Virus record (IMG/VR): IMGVR_UViG_3300024226_000001
Span: 1-64,000 of that record
Origin: a virus
Length of the DNA stretch: 64,000 nucleotides
Strand: one strand, 5' to 3'
In this document: positions 36,759 through 44,933 of the stretch, in pieces
Layout: each line of letters opens with the position of its first letter
Position numbering within the stretch: position 1 is the stretch's first letter
The notes under the pieces: model-generated
What the model was told of the DNA's origin: nothing
The model's input: the letters and a program-made list of their open reading frames with translations, nothing else
Databases searched by the model: none
Position numbers and translations under genes: made by a program

Positions 36759-37298
36759 ATGAAGTTTATAAAGACATTTGAAGATTGGAACGAAGTTTCC
36801 CCCGAATTAAAAGCTCACATTGAAGAAGGATTAGATCTTACTAATTCATTCTTTCGTTTAGGAAGCGATGCATATATTGAATTATTTGAAGAAGTAAAGC
36901 AATATTGGGATAAAAACAATATTATCTTAAAGGGTCCTTCAGGATGGATGGCTAAAAATCTAGAAGTAGGAACTAAAGCAGTCTATAAACCTAGAGGAGG
37001 AAATCAAAAGAATGTAAAATTAGATTCACCAACAAGGGGTGGAAATAAGAAATTCATAGTTTACAGAAATAGTGGAAGAACTGATAAAGAAGGAAACATC
37101 ATTGCTAAGAAATTAGAATGGGGAGATCCTTCATCTACTATTAAGAACGACGACCCGGGAAGAGCAGCTAACTTTTGGGCTAGACACGGTTGTGATAAAA
37201 TGGCTAAGATGGATCCGACTAAGGCGGGATTTTGGGCATGTTACGGACCTACTCTTTTTGGAAAACAGCTTGGTATAAAAAGTGATCAACCATGGTAG
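36759..37298 (+). CDS. Hypothetical protein with capsid-tag-like N terminus, 179 aa
   Basis: MKFIKTFEDWNEVSPE resembles the tag family but has no (L/I)-x-E in the first 15 residues. The body contains YKPRGGNQKNVKLDSPTRGGNKKFIVY, a basic Gly-rich stretch, and a C-terminal domain with two Cys in RHGCDKMAKMDPTKAGFWACYGP. The C-terminal domain looks like a small conserved fold, but I cannot name it. A virion-internal or DNA-associated role is a guess from tag and charge. Confidence 0.58.
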   Translation: MKFIKTFEDWNEVSPELKAHIEEGLDLTNSFFRLGSDAYIELFEEVKQYWDKNNIILKGPSGWMAKNLEVGTKAVYKPRGGNQKNVKLDSPTRGGNKKFIVYRNSGRTDKEGNIIAKKLEWGDPSSTIKNDDPGRAANFWARHGCDKMAKMDPTKAGFWACYGPTLFGKQLGIKSDQPW

Positions 37299-37636
37299 AT
37301 AAAGATTGTAAATGTAAAAGTTGCGGTTGTGGAGAAATGTCCATGGAAGAAATGATATCCATGGTCGATGATAAAACATTACCCTTTACGGAGACGACTG
37401 TTTCAAAAAATATAATCATTAGAGAATTCTTACCAAACCAACCTGAACATCTTTTTAAATGGCACTTCGACGAGGAGGACAGGGTTATCGAAGCTTTAAA
37501 CGAAAATGATTGGAAGTTCCAATATGATAATAAGCTCCCTATAGAATTAAAAGGATATATAGAAGTAAATGCAGGAGAGTATCATAGAATTATACAGGGT
37601 ACTTCTTCTTTGAAAATACAAATAACTAAAAAATGA
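37292..37636 (+). CDS. Cys-rich-start hypothetical protein with cupin-like features, 114 aa
   Basis: The N terminus holds a tight Cys cluster (CKCKSCGCG) that could bind metal. The rest, with NIIIREFLPNQPEHLFKWHFDEEDRVIEAL and GYIEVNAGEYHRIIQGTSSLKIQITKK, has the alternating strands, early HxD/E-type and late His expected of a small cupin, but the match is not certain. It overlaps the previous gene by seven bases and the next by four. Confidence 0.55.
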   Translation: MVDKDCKCKSCGCGEMSMEEMISMVDDKTLPFTETTVSKNIIIREFLPNQPEHLFKWHFDEEDRVIEALNENDWKFQYDNKLPIELKGYIEVNAGEYHRIIQGTSSLKIQITKK

Positions 37637-38115
37637 AACACATAAAGCTATTTGAATCCTTTGTAAACGACAAAGAAATTTCTACATGGGAAAAAGAGTT
37701 TGGTAAATTACCAATTCCTAAGAAAATTAAAGATATATCTAAAGAAATGGCTAAGGCCGGTTTTATTAGAAAAGATACGAAATCTGTTCAAGCCAAATTA
37801 TGGATTGGATTAGAAGGAATTTCATGGATAGAAATGAAAGAAAAATTCGGAGACATAGTAGGTAAATTCTATGGTGGACAATTCTATCAAGCAATGACAA
37901 ACCCTATGGCTGAAAAATCTGCATATTATGCGTATGAAGTTTCTAAACACGTAGAAGATCTAGCAGCGAATGATGAAAGCGTAGAACCTGCGTATTATAT
38001 GATGAAAAATTACTTTAATTCATTTGAATTAAAAATTGATAGAAACAGGGTATTCGATAGAGCAGTTAAAGAGCTAGAAGCCTGGATGAAACAAAATAAG
38101 ATTAAAACCCTATAA
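37633..38115 (+). CDS. Hypothetical protein with capsid-tag-like N terminus, 160 aa
   Basis: MKHIKLFESFVNDKE is close to the MKHVQLFEQFLNE tag of the 44497 protein, but the cleavage triplet would be VND rather than (L/I)-x-E. The rest is helical and basic, with WIGLEGISWIEMKEKFGDIVGKFYGGQFYQA in the middle. It overlaps the preceding gene by four bases. It may be a packaged internal protein; no family is recognised. Confidence 0.6.
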   Translation: MKHIKLFESFVNDKEISTWEKEFGKLPIPKKIKDISKEMAKAGFIRKDTKSVQAKLWIGLEGISWIEMKEKFGDIVGKFYGGQFYQAMTNPMAEKSAYYAYEVSKHVEDLAANDESVEPAYYMMKNYFNSFELKIDRNRVFDRAVKELEAWMKQNKIKTL

Positions 38116-38120
38116 AAAGG

Positions 38121-38128
38121 GATATATA
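38121..38128 (+). promoter_or_regulatory. GATATATA late-type motif
   Basis: GATATATA lies 40 bases before ATG 38169, with a long A-rich leader typical of highly expressed structural genes in this genome. Confidence 0.5.
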
Positions 38129-38168
38129 GATAGTAATTAATACAATAAAACAAATAAAATAAAAAATT

Positions 38169-39194
38169 ATGGCAAAATTAAAATCATTTGAACAGTTTTT
38201 ATCTGAGATGGATAGAACTGAGGAGGTGCAACAAGACGTAGTTGCAACAGCTGAGCCAGTTGAACAATCTGAAGAAAAAGCGGAAGAAGTTCAAGGAAAC
38301 GGTGATGCTATAGAAGAAGCAGTAAACGCATCCGGTTATATTAAAGCTGGAAAATTAGGTTACAATGACCAATTCCTAGGAAGAAGATCTTTATCATGGA
38401 CACTATCCGTTGATTTAGGTTTAAAAGCATCAGACGAATTCGTTGGACCTTGGTTAGGATTTGATCACGTATCATTATACGCGATTGGTAAAAAAGGAGG
38501 AACAATTCTTGATGACGCTCTAGCAGGCAAATATACTTATGACGAATTAAAGGCAGCTGCTGCCGATTTCTTAGGTATTAAAGAATCTGAAGAAGTAATC
38601 GAAGATGAAATAGTTGAAAACATCGAAGCAGTAACTGAATCTGGTGAAGAAGCTGGTTTACCTGCTGAAGATTTAAAAGATGAAACTGAAGTAGTTGATA
38701 ATGACTGTGAAACTCCTGAAGACAAATCAGACGAATTAGAAGCTGAATTAGAAGACACTGTTGATGCTGCTGGAAATGAAGAAATTTCTGAAGCTGAAGA
38801 AACTGAAGAAGTTGCTGAAGAAGAAACTGAAGAAGTTGTTGCTGAAGAAGAAACTAAAGAAGTTGCTGAAGAAGAAACTGAAGAGGTTGCTGAAGAAGAG
38901 GAAGAAACAGCACTAGTTTCTGATATGTTAAAAGAGGTTTACGAATCTTGTAAAAATGAAGCTAAAGCATGGGAAGACGATGCACATGATGAGCATACTG
39001 TTGAAACTTATATGAAAGAAAATGCTGCATTAGTTGGCGGAATGGCTGCTCAATGCCTTAAAGAAATGAAAGAAGATTATTCAGTTGAAGCTTATGAAGC
39101 TGCATGTAATGAAATGATCGAAGCATATTCTAAGAAAGTGAATGAGATGAAAGAATCTGATTCAGCTGTTGGTGAGGAAACTCCAGAAGCTTAA
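38169..39194 (+). CDS. Acidic internal or core-type head protein with capsid tag, 341 aa
   Basis: The N terminus MAKLKSFEQFLSEMD has the capsid-tag pattern and an LSE triplet that fits gp21-type cleavage. A folded domain follows (about 55-140: SGYIKAGKLGYNDQFLGRRSLSWTLSVDLGL...). After that comes a long Glu/Val/Ala repeat (EEVAEEETEEVVAEEETKEVAEE; about 175-255) and a helical C terminus with MKEMKEDYSVEAYEAACNEMIEAY. Very acidic proteins of this type serve as prohead core or internal proteins in T4-like phages. The long A-rich leader, late-type motif and following terminator form an isolated, probably abundant late transcript. Confidence 0.72.
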   Translation: MAKLKSFEQFLSEMDRTEEVQQDVVATAEPVEQSEEKAEEVQGNGDAIEEAVNASGYIKAGKLGYNDQFLGRRSLSWTLSVDLGLKASDEFVGPWLGFDHVSLYAIGKKGGTILDDALAGKYTYDELKAAAADFLGIKESEEVIEDEIVENIEAVTESGEEAGLPAEDLKDETEVVDNDCETPEDKSDELEAELEDTVDAAGNEEISEAEETEEVAEEETEEVVAEEETKEVAEEETEEVAEEEEETALVSDMLKEVYESCKNEAKAWEDDAHDEHTVETYMKENAALVGGMAAQCLKEMKEDYSVEAYEAACNEMIEAYSKKVNEMKESDSAVGEETPEA

Positions 39195-39212
39195 TATTAA
39201 AATTAACAATAT

Positions 39213-39239
39213 AAACTTTTTAAAGGGTTCATGTATAAT
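39213..39239 (+). promoter_or_regulatory. Promoter, AAACTTTT-N12-GTATAAT class, embedded in a terminator
   Basis: AAACTTTT at 39213-39220 and GTATAAT at 39233-39239. The -10 box lies in the apex of the terminator hairpin at 39222-39256, 30 bases before ATG 39269. Confidence 0.65.
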
Positions 39240-39256
39240 ACATGGACCCTTTTTAT
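39222..39256 (+). terminator. Intrinsic terminator with embedded promoter
   Basis: A 13-bp stem (39222-39234 with 39240-39252, one G-T pair), five-base loop and T run. It ends the core-protein transcript while the same bases form a promoter for the dCMP deaminase gene. Confidence 0.8.
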
Positions 39257-39268
39257 TTATAAAGTAAT

Positions 39269-39775
39269 ATGCCAAGAATTTCAGTAGACGTAATATACAT
39301 GCAAATAGCATATCAAATTTCTAAACTTAGTTATGCTGAGAGAAGGAAAGTCGGCTGTATAGTAGTTAAAGACGAGCAGATTGTTTCATTTGGATATAAT
39401 GGAACTCCACATGGTTTTGATAATCAATGTGAAGAAACTCAAACTAGAAATATAGATAATCCTGATCACAAAGAAATTTTAATAGAAAAAGGATATGAAT
39501 GTGAAGATACTTGTTGTTCTAAACAAGTTACTAAACAAGAAGTCTTACATGCAGAATCAAATGCACTAATGAAGATTTCAAAATCTACACTTACTTCGAA
39601 AGGATCGATCCTATATACTACTACTTCTCCATGCTTTGAATGCGCTAAGTTAATTATACAAGCTGGTGTAGAAAAAGTATTCTACTGTGAAGGATATAGA
39701 GATCTGTCAGGTATTTCTTTATTAAAAAAGGCAGGAATTATTGTTGAACAAGTAATCGTATGGAATGAGCATTAA
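39269..39775 (+). CDS. Deoxycytidylate (dCMP) deaminase, 168 aa
   Basis: A zinc-dependent deaminase with HAE (94-96, zinc His and proton-shuttling Glu) and PCFEC (121-125, zinc Cys). The N-terminal KVGCIVVKDEQIVSFGYNGTPHGFDN is the usual start of phage and bacterial dCMP deaminases. The insert between about 51 and 90 (CEE, CEDTCC) holds further Cys that may bind a second zinc, as in T4 Cd. It converts dCMP to dUMP and feeds dTMP synthesis. It would balance the predicted dCMP hydroxymethylase. Length is normal and all key residues are present. Confidence 0.93.
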   Translation: MPRISVDVIYMQIAYQISKLSYAERRKVGCIVVKDEQIVSFGYNGTPHGFDNQCEETQTRNIDNPDHKEILIEKGYECEDTCCSKQVTKQEVLHAESNALMKISKSTLTSKGSILYTTTSPCFECAKLIIQAGVEKVFYCEGYRDLSGISLLKKAGIIVEQVIVWNEH

Positions 39776-39980
39776 TAAAATAAACTTACCAGAAGTAAAC
39801 CGCCTAGAAGACTATTTAAAAGAACATGGAAGCCATGAGTTTTTTAGAAGGTATATTAAAAAGACAGAGGCAATGATAGGACCATCTACATCCCATGCCT
39901 TTATAAACGACTTTATAAAGTTCTATCAAGAAGGAGAATCTAATACCTTCTATATTATACCACAGCTTAAACTTTTCTAA
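39765..39980 (+). CDS. Small hypothetical protein, 71 aa
   Basis: It overlaps the deaminase 3' end by 11 bases. The product is helical and charged (LPEVNRLEDYLKEHGSHEFFRRYIKKTEAM) and ends in a hydrophobic YIIPQLKLF. No family is recognised. The next promoter begins inside its last codons. Confidence 0.52.
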   Translation: MSINKINLPEVNRLEDYLKEHGSHEFFRRYIKKTEAMIGPSTSHAFINDFIKFYQEGESNTFYIIPQLKLF

Positions 39981-39995
39981 GTTTAGGTGTATAAT
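39969..39995 (+). promoter_or_regulatory. Promoter, AAACTTTT-N12-GTATAAT class
   Basis: AAACTTTT at 39969-39976 and GTATAAT at 39989-39995, 18 bases before ATG 40014. Confidence 0.65.
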
Positions 39996-40013
39996 AATAA
40001 AATAGGTTAAATC

Positions 40014-40532
40014 ATGCAAACAACTGAAGAAAAAGATATTGTAAAATATCAGTGGAAAAAGGGAGATAATTTTGGTAAAGTGGTTGAGGTAGAATCTAAA
40101 GATTCTGAATTTACTTACTTTAAAGATGGATCTAAAATATTCAACAAAGTATTACCTGAGTTTTTAGAACTAATAACTACTGAAGGATTACCATTTCCTG
40201 GAGTCGAGCTTGTAGGAACTACACCTACGCCTAAAAAAGCTCCCGTTAAAGAAATTGAAAAAAAGGTAGAAGTTAAAGAAAATACTTCTCCCCTTGGTCA
40301 ATTAATTAAAACTTTATCTGCTAAGAATGTCGAATCATTTCAATTAAGCGTAGGAATTAATCTTCCTAAGAAAGAAATATTTAACATGCTAGTTGAAAAC
40401 TCTGAAGAAGAAAAAGAACAAATCTTAGAAGAGATCTCTAAATCAGCTGTTTCTCAAATAGAGATAAATAACCTACAAGAATTTTTAAACGAACAAATAA
40501 CTGAATTTGTAACTAATTATTATAAACTATGA
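40014..40532 (+). CDS. Hypothetical protein, 172 aa
   Basis: The N-terminal part (about 1-70: VKYQWKKGDNFGKVVEVESKDSEFTYFKDGSKIFNKVLPEFLE) looks like a small beta domain. A Pro/Lys/Glu linker follows (PTPKKAPVKEIEKKVEVKE). The C-terminal 80 residues form acidic helices. The layout resembles an assembly or scaffolding-associated protein. No family is recognised. It overlaps the next gene by four bases and starts a run of five overlapping small genes. Confidence 0.58.
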   Translation: MQTTEEKDIVKYQWKKGDNFGKVVEVESKDSEFTYFKDGSKIFNKVLPEFLELITTEGLPFPGVELVGTTPTPKKAPVKEIEKKVEVKENTSPLGQLIKTLSAKNVESFQLSVGINLPKKEIFNMLVENSEEEKEQILEEISKSAVSQIEINNLQEFLNEQITEFVTNYYKL

Positions 40533-40915
40533 GTCAAGCAAGAAAATACAGAAGAGACACCTATAAAAGAGCTGGGTTATTAAAAGCTAAAAACGAATGG
40601 GGAAGATTCTCTGAAAAAGGAATAGCGTGGTACGCCATGAAACAGGAGGAAGGAAAACAATTCCAAGAGGCTCATGAGAAAAAAGTCAATGACCAAATTG
40701 AAGAGCAGTTAGGTTCAAAGCTTAATTCATTAAAGGAAACATGGACTAAGGTGGGTTATAATAAAGAAGAGATTGATTTATTAGAAGAAGCCTTCGCAAT
40801 GACTACAATCAAAGATAAAGAAACTTATAGAGCTGATAGAAAAGCGGCTAGGAAAATATACAAGAAAGTTCAACAATCCCTAGAAGAAAGACTAAATGCA
40901 GGAGATAACTCTTAA
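40529..40915 (+). CDS. Charged helical hypothetical protein, 128 aa
   Basis: Almost entirely helical and charged, with a basic N terminus (SQARKYRRDTYKRAGLLKAKNEWGRFSEKG), a coiled-coil-like centre and RADRKAARKIYKKVQQSLEERL at the end. ATGA overlap with the previous gene. Family unknown. Confidence 0.57.
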   Translation: MSQARKYRRDTYKRAGLLKAKNEWGRFSEKGIAWYAMKQEEGKQFQEAHEKKVNDQIEEQLGSKLNSLKETWTKVGYNKEEIDLLEEAFAMTTIKDKETYRADRKAARKIYKKVQQSLEERLNAGDNS

Positions 40916-41210
40916 GATAGCAGATAACGGTGTAATTAAAACCGTAACAGATGATAACATCAATGCGGCTGGTGAGAAATACGAGTCAGTTATTGTCTAT
41001 GATTTTGATAAAGGTATCGATGATAGATTAAATTTTATCAGAGATATCTGTATCGATGTCGGATTAGATTTTGGTAATTCAAAACAATCTAATCAAATAA
41101 AGGTGGTCACTGAATGGGGAACTAATTACAGTCCCTCTACCATCGAAACAAAACATAAAATCCAAACTTTACAAACTAAAATTAAAGAATTGGAGAAATT
41201 GATAAGATGA
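40896..41210 (+). CDS. Hypothetical protein, 104 aa
   Basis: A beta-rich first part (EITLKIADNGVIKTVTDDN; YESVIVYDFDKGIDDRLNFIRDICIDVGLDFG) and a C-terminal coiled-coil helix (IQTLQTKIKELEKLIR). It overlaps the previous gene by 20 bases and the next by four. Family unknown. Confidence 0.55.
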   Translation: MQEITLKIADNGVIKTVTDDNINAAGEKYESVIVYDFDKGIDDRLNFIRDICIDVGLDFGNSKQSNQIKVVTEWGTNYSPSTIETKHKIQTLQTKIKELEKLIR

Positions 41211-41608
41211 CAACAACGACTGAAATTACAATAGAATGTGTATGGTGTAATAGTAGAAAGGAATTTAATAAATTCTGTAGAAACAACCCAGGAGAAACGG
41301 TTATAGATTTCTATAGCATTAGAAATAAGCTAGTTAAATCAGATCCCTATGACACTGAACCACATCGCTCTGTAATTGGTCTTGCAATAAGAGATTCTTT
41401 CATTAATGTTCTAAATAAGAATGCCGACTTAGAAAAAATCATTTACTTATTTAAAAATTTAGATGCAGAAACTATTGACAACTTTAAATTATTTTTAAAA
41501 GAAACAATAGAACCTGATGCATCACTAAACTTAACAGTCATTAACAGAGATGATTATCCTAAAGGCGTTCTTAAAAGATTCGAAAGCGTCAAGATAATCG
41601 ATCTATAA
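41207..41608 (+). CDS. Hypothetical protein, 133 aa
   Basis: An alpha/beta protein with CVWCNSRKEFNKFCRNNPGETVIDFYSIRN near the N terminus and ETIEPDASLNLTVINRDDYPKGVLKRFESVKIIDL at the end. The CVWC pair is not followed by a second pair with standard zinc spacing. Translationally coupled on both sides. Family unknown. Confidence 0.56.
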   Translation: MTTTTEITIECVWCNSRKEFNKFCRNNPGETVIDFYSIRNKLVKSDPYDTEPHRSVIGLAIRDSFINVLNKNADLEKIIYLFKNLDAETIDNFKLFLKETIEPDASLNLTVINRDDYPKGVLKRFESVKIIDL

Positions 41609-42198
41609 TGATAAGGCATAAGTTATTTTCAAAGGGTGAAAGAATACATGCCCTTATATCCAACACTAGACATTCTCACATTGTATTTCCCGTTTATGGA
41701 ATAATTCATGACGTTAAGTTCGACGAGGATATGCCAAGGTATCAAATAAGAATTACTAAGTTTCATGACAACATAGATTTCTTAAAAAGATATCTCTTCG
41801 GTATGAAGTTTTCAAAAGACTTTAATAATAGAACTACAACATTCGGTCTTACTAGAAAGAACTATAAATCTATGAAAGATTTTCAGAATCAAATAGATTC
41901 TAAATGGGAATCTTATATGATCTCAGTTGATTCTGTAATGTGTGTTAAAACCAAGACAGAGGTAATAGATCTATTTAATAATATACAAGATTTCTTAATC
42001 GAAAAGAATTTTAAAGATATATTTGAACTCTCAAGCAGAAGTGTATATTCTTCTGGCAAATATTATTATCAATCCAGGGGAGTATATGCTGCCCATCTCA
42101 AGAAGTTTTTAGGAGATAGAGAACCAAAGACGGATAAATATTATGATAAGCTTTTATATAGACCACAGTCAGACGATCTGGATGACATAGAATTGTGA
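41608..42198 (+). CDS. Hypothetical protein, 196 aa
   Basis: A basic protein with an N-terminal beta part (KGERIHALISNTRHSHIVFPVYGIIHDVKFDEDMPRYQIRITKFHDN) and a helical rest, ending in an acidic DDLDDIEL tail. The first strand pattern resembles a small SH3-like or OB-like barrel, but no family is certain. It starts on the previous stop (TAATG) and directly precedes the baseplate module. Confidence 0.57.
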   Translation: MIRHKLFSKGERIHALISNTRHSHIVFPVYGIIHDVKFDEDMPRYQIRITKFHDNIDFLKRYLFGMKFSKDFNNRTTTFGLTRKNYKSMKDFQNQIDSKWESYMISVDSVMCVKTKTEVIDLFNNIQDFLIEKNFKDIFELSSRSVYSSGKYYYQSRGVYAAHLKKFLGDREPKTDKYYDKLLYRPQSDDLDDIEL

Positions 42199-42205
42199 AT
42201 ATATA
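42198..42205 (+). promoter_or_regulatory. AATATATA late-type motif at the head of the baseplate module
   Basis: AATATATA lies 28 bases before ATG 42234, the first baseplate-module gene. Confidence 0.45.
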
Positions 42206-42233
42206 AAACCTAGTAAAAACATAATATTACAAT

Positions 42234-43997
42234 ATGCCATTATTTGGATTAGTATCAGCGGGAGCCGCTTCCAGTTTAAAATCATCAGTTTCAGGATTTG
42301 GAGATAAAGTAGATAACTTCTTTAATTTGTCAAGCCCAGACGGAAAGGGTGCTCGTTCTGCGAATGTAGATCCTCAGAATACACTGCTCGGAACGTTTGA
42401 TAACCCTAACACAAGAAGTAGAGCTCTTTTAGTGGGTGAGCCTTTAAGTAACGTTGCTCCTGGTGGAAAATCACAATATTATACACAAGAGGCTGACTCA
42501 GTAATATATTATAAAAGAGGAAAGGATGGAAAAGACACTAAAGAAAAAATAACGGATGGTGTACATGCATATTCTACTTTTAATAAATATACTCTAGTAA
42601 ATTATAGAGGTAGTTTCTTTACACCAGGTGGAGCTGCTAAGTCTAAAGGAGTAGACTCTATTGAATATAATAAAATAGACGAGAGAACATTAGATAATCC
42701 TACTGTTTCTAAAATAGTAGAAGTTACTAAAAATAATGCAGCCGGTTCAAGTGGATATGGATATATGTATAATTACGCCGACTTTGCAATGTGTAGATAT
42801 AATGGTAAAATACCTAATAATTATCTACTAACTTTAAGAAGATTTCCATATCCAGTACAGGATGATATTATTACACCAATGGACATTGATAAAGATGGTA
42901 AAGTGCGTGAAACAGATCAACCCGATATTGCAAGAGCAGTAACATGGATGAGTGAAGTTACAGGTAATAGTATGTCCTCAATTCTTAATTGGTCACATGG
43001 ATATAATTGGAAAGATGAATCAGCTTCAGTGCAAACTGTACAATCTAATAACTCAAGCAGAAGAGGTGCATTTGGACAATTCTTAGATTCTAGTGTAATA
43101 GGTACTGCAGCGGCTAATGCAGCGGCAGGTGTAGATGGTGTAACGGCACAAAGAAGAAAAAACGGAGGAAGTGGATATGATGCACAAGCAACTACATATC
43201 CTAATCATATATTCGGTCCGGTGAATGTAATTAAAGATGTATCTTTTAGAGATCAAGGTTTAACTTTTAATCAAGAATTTAAACTTAAATTTGAATATGA
43301 ATTAAGATCCTTTGGTGGAGCAAATCCTAAGGTTTTAATGCTAGATCAGTTAGCAAACATAATGGTACTAACTTCCAGTCAGGCTCCTTTCTGGGGAGGA
43401 TCAGTTAGATATGTAGGAAACGGATCAGCTGGTAAACCATTGGGTGATCTTAGTTTAATTAAATCGGGTAATTATAGTGGATTTATTAAAAGCGTTGCAT
43501 CTGGTTTAGGAGACATGTTTAAAGGAGTTGCCAAAGATATAGGAAACGCGATGTCTGGTAAAGGTGATTCTAAATTCTTAAATAATATATTAGGAGGTAC
43601 TTTAATGAAAATGTTTAATTCTCCAGGAGGTGGACAGGCGGCAGCATCTTTATTAACAGGTGATCCTACGGGTTCATGGCACCTTACGGTTGGTAATCCT
43701 TTAAATCCTATAATGATGGTAGGTAATTTAACATGTAGAGAAACTAACGTTACCTTTGAAGGAGGTATGGGTGTACAAGATTTTCCAGAAAGAATGACAG
43801 TAGAAATAACTCTTAAGCCTGGTAGAGCTAGAGATAAACTGGATATTGAATCTATGTTTAATATGGGTAGAGGTAGATTTTATTTACAGCCTGAAGAAGG
43901 AGTTGATGTTAATCAAACTTATATTGAAACAGCCTACGGTGGTAAAGATAAGAGAAAGGCTCTCAATAGAGAATTTAGAAAAATAGCTAACGGATAA
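42234..43997 (+). CDS. Predicted tail or baseplate structural protein, 587 aa
   Basis: The N-terminal 60 residues are Gly/Ser/Ala-rich and probably disordered or inserted in the tube. The C-terminal 110 residues contain WHLTVGNPLNPIMMVGNLTCRETNVTFEGGMGVQDFPERMTVEITLKPGRARDKLDIESMFNMGRGRFYL. That region looks like the beta-barrel fold of a tail-tube or tube-initiator protein. It is the first gene of a T4-ordered baseplate cluster, followed on its stop codon by a gp53-like protein. The role as baseplate-tube connector is inferred from position and fold impression. Confidence 0.62.
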   Translation: MPLFGLVSAGAASSLKSSVSGFGDKVDNFFNLSSPDGKGARSANVDPQNTLLGTFDNPNTRSRALLVGEPLSNVAPGGKSQYYTQEADSVIYYKRGKDGKDTKEKITDGVHAYSTFNKYTLVNYRGSFFTPGGAAKSKGVDSIEYNKIDERTLDNPTVSKIVEVTKNNAAGSSGYGYMYNYADFAMCRYNGKIPNNYLLTLRRFPYPVQDDIITPMDIDKDGKVRETDQPDIARAVTWMSEVTGNSMSSILNWSHGYNWKDESASVQTVQSNNSSRRGAFGQFLDSSVIGTAAANAAAGVDGVTAQRRKNGGSGYDAQATTYPNHIFGPVNVIKDVSFRDQGLTFNQEFKLKFEYELRSFGGANPKVLMLDQLANIMVLTSSQAPFWGGSVRYVGNGSAGKPLGDLSLIKSGNYSGFIKSVASGLGDMFKGVAKDIGNAMSGKGDSKFLNNILGGTLMKMFNSPGGGQAAASLLTGDPTGSWHLTVGNPLNPIMMVGNLTCRETNVTFEGGMGVQDFPERMTVEITLKPGRARDKLDIESMFNMGRGRFYLQPEEGVDVNQTYIETAYGGKDKRKALNREFRKIANG

Positions 43998-44473
43998 TGA
44001 TAAAACTATATAGTATAGATAATAAGAAATTATCTGAGGATAAACTAACAATGGCTTCTCCATCGTTTGTTTTTCTAGACATGACGGAAAGCGCAGTACA
44101 ATCAATACATATTGTAGAAGCTGACGAAACGGGTAGAATAGATCTAATATCTTTGTCAGAATACGGAACACATGATCGTACTGATGATATTTTAAAATTT
44201 AATGGAATTTCAAATCCATTTTCTATCAAAGAAGGTGATGTATTACTAATTCCTAATCAAGATTCTGGAAAGAAGAAATGGAAATTAATGCTTAATGCTA
44301 CTTATAAAAATCCTATTAGAGAACAGTTTATTAATACAAAAAGACTACCAGTTAAGGATGCTAATAGAATTGAGTATCTATCTAAAAAATATAATAAAGA
44401 AATATTACCTCCAAATATTTTAAGATCTGGCGAAACAAATATCGACGTCAGTAACGGACAAGTTAAAATCTAA
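43997..44473 (+). CDS. gp53-like baseplate wedge protein with LysM-like domain, 158 aa
   Basis: The central segment LSEYGTHDRTDDILKFNGISNPFSIKEGDVLLIPN (about 51-86) has the LysM-type pattern of T4 gp53. The flanks are short and beta-rich. T4 gp53 joins wedges to the hub and is essential for baseplate assembly. Location next to hub genes agrees. It starts on the stop codon of the previous gene. Confidence 0.72.
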   Translation: MIKLYSIDNKKLSEDKLTMASPSFVFLDMTESAVQSIHIVEADETGRIDLISLSEYGTHDRTDDILKFNGISNPFSIKEGDVLLIPNQDSGKKKWKLMLNATYKNPIREQFINTKRLPVKDANRIEYLSKKYNKEILPPNILRSGETNIDVSNGQVKI

Positions 44474-44496
44474 GAATAAAATAAATAAAAACAATT

Positions 44497-44922
44497 ATGA
44501 AACACGTACAATTATTTGAACAGTTCCTTAACGAGGGATTAAAGGTCGGAAGAGACCAAGATCTAGCAAAAGAAATCATCGCAGTTCTTTATGCTGAAAG
44601 AGACACACCCGAAGGTGAAGCATTAACGGCAGCCGGTGGAATGGTAGCTGGTGGAAGTACAACTGGAGAAGAAATGTATTTAAGCAAATGGAACAAAGAT
44701 TCCGTAAAAGCTTTACATGGTTCTAAGGTAAGAGTTCCTGGAAAGGTTATGTTAGGTACTTTAATTAAAGTAGCAGCCGATAATGGAAAGAGTTACTATT
44801 TTGATGGTGGCGTATTCGTTGAAGGTGATAAAGACGTTAAAGGAGCTAAGGTAGGAATGGACTTTAGAGATTTTGTAGATATCCTCGTTAAAAAGAAGAT
44901 CATTAACAAACCCACATATTAA
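44497..44922 (+). CDS. Protein with capsid-targeting N terminus, 141 aa
   Basis: MKHVQLFEQFLNEGLK is the clearest match in the window to the T4 capsid targeting sequence, with LNE as the predicted cleavage triplet. The rest is a small globular domain, with Gly-rich TAAGGMVAGGSTTGEEMYLSKW and GKSYYFDGGVFVEGDKDVKGAKVGMDFRDFVDILVKKK. No family is recognised. It lies between two baseplate genes but is probably a packaged head protein rather than a baseplate part. Confidence 0.68.
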   Translation: MKHVQLFEQFLNEGLKVGRDQDLAKEIIAVLYAERDTPEGEALTAAGGMVAGGSTTGEEMYLSKWNKDSVKALHGSKVRVPGKVMLGTLIKVAADNGKSYYFDGGVFVEGDKDVKGAKVGMDFRDFVDILVKKKIINKPTY

Positions 44923-44933
44923 AACTAAAATAA

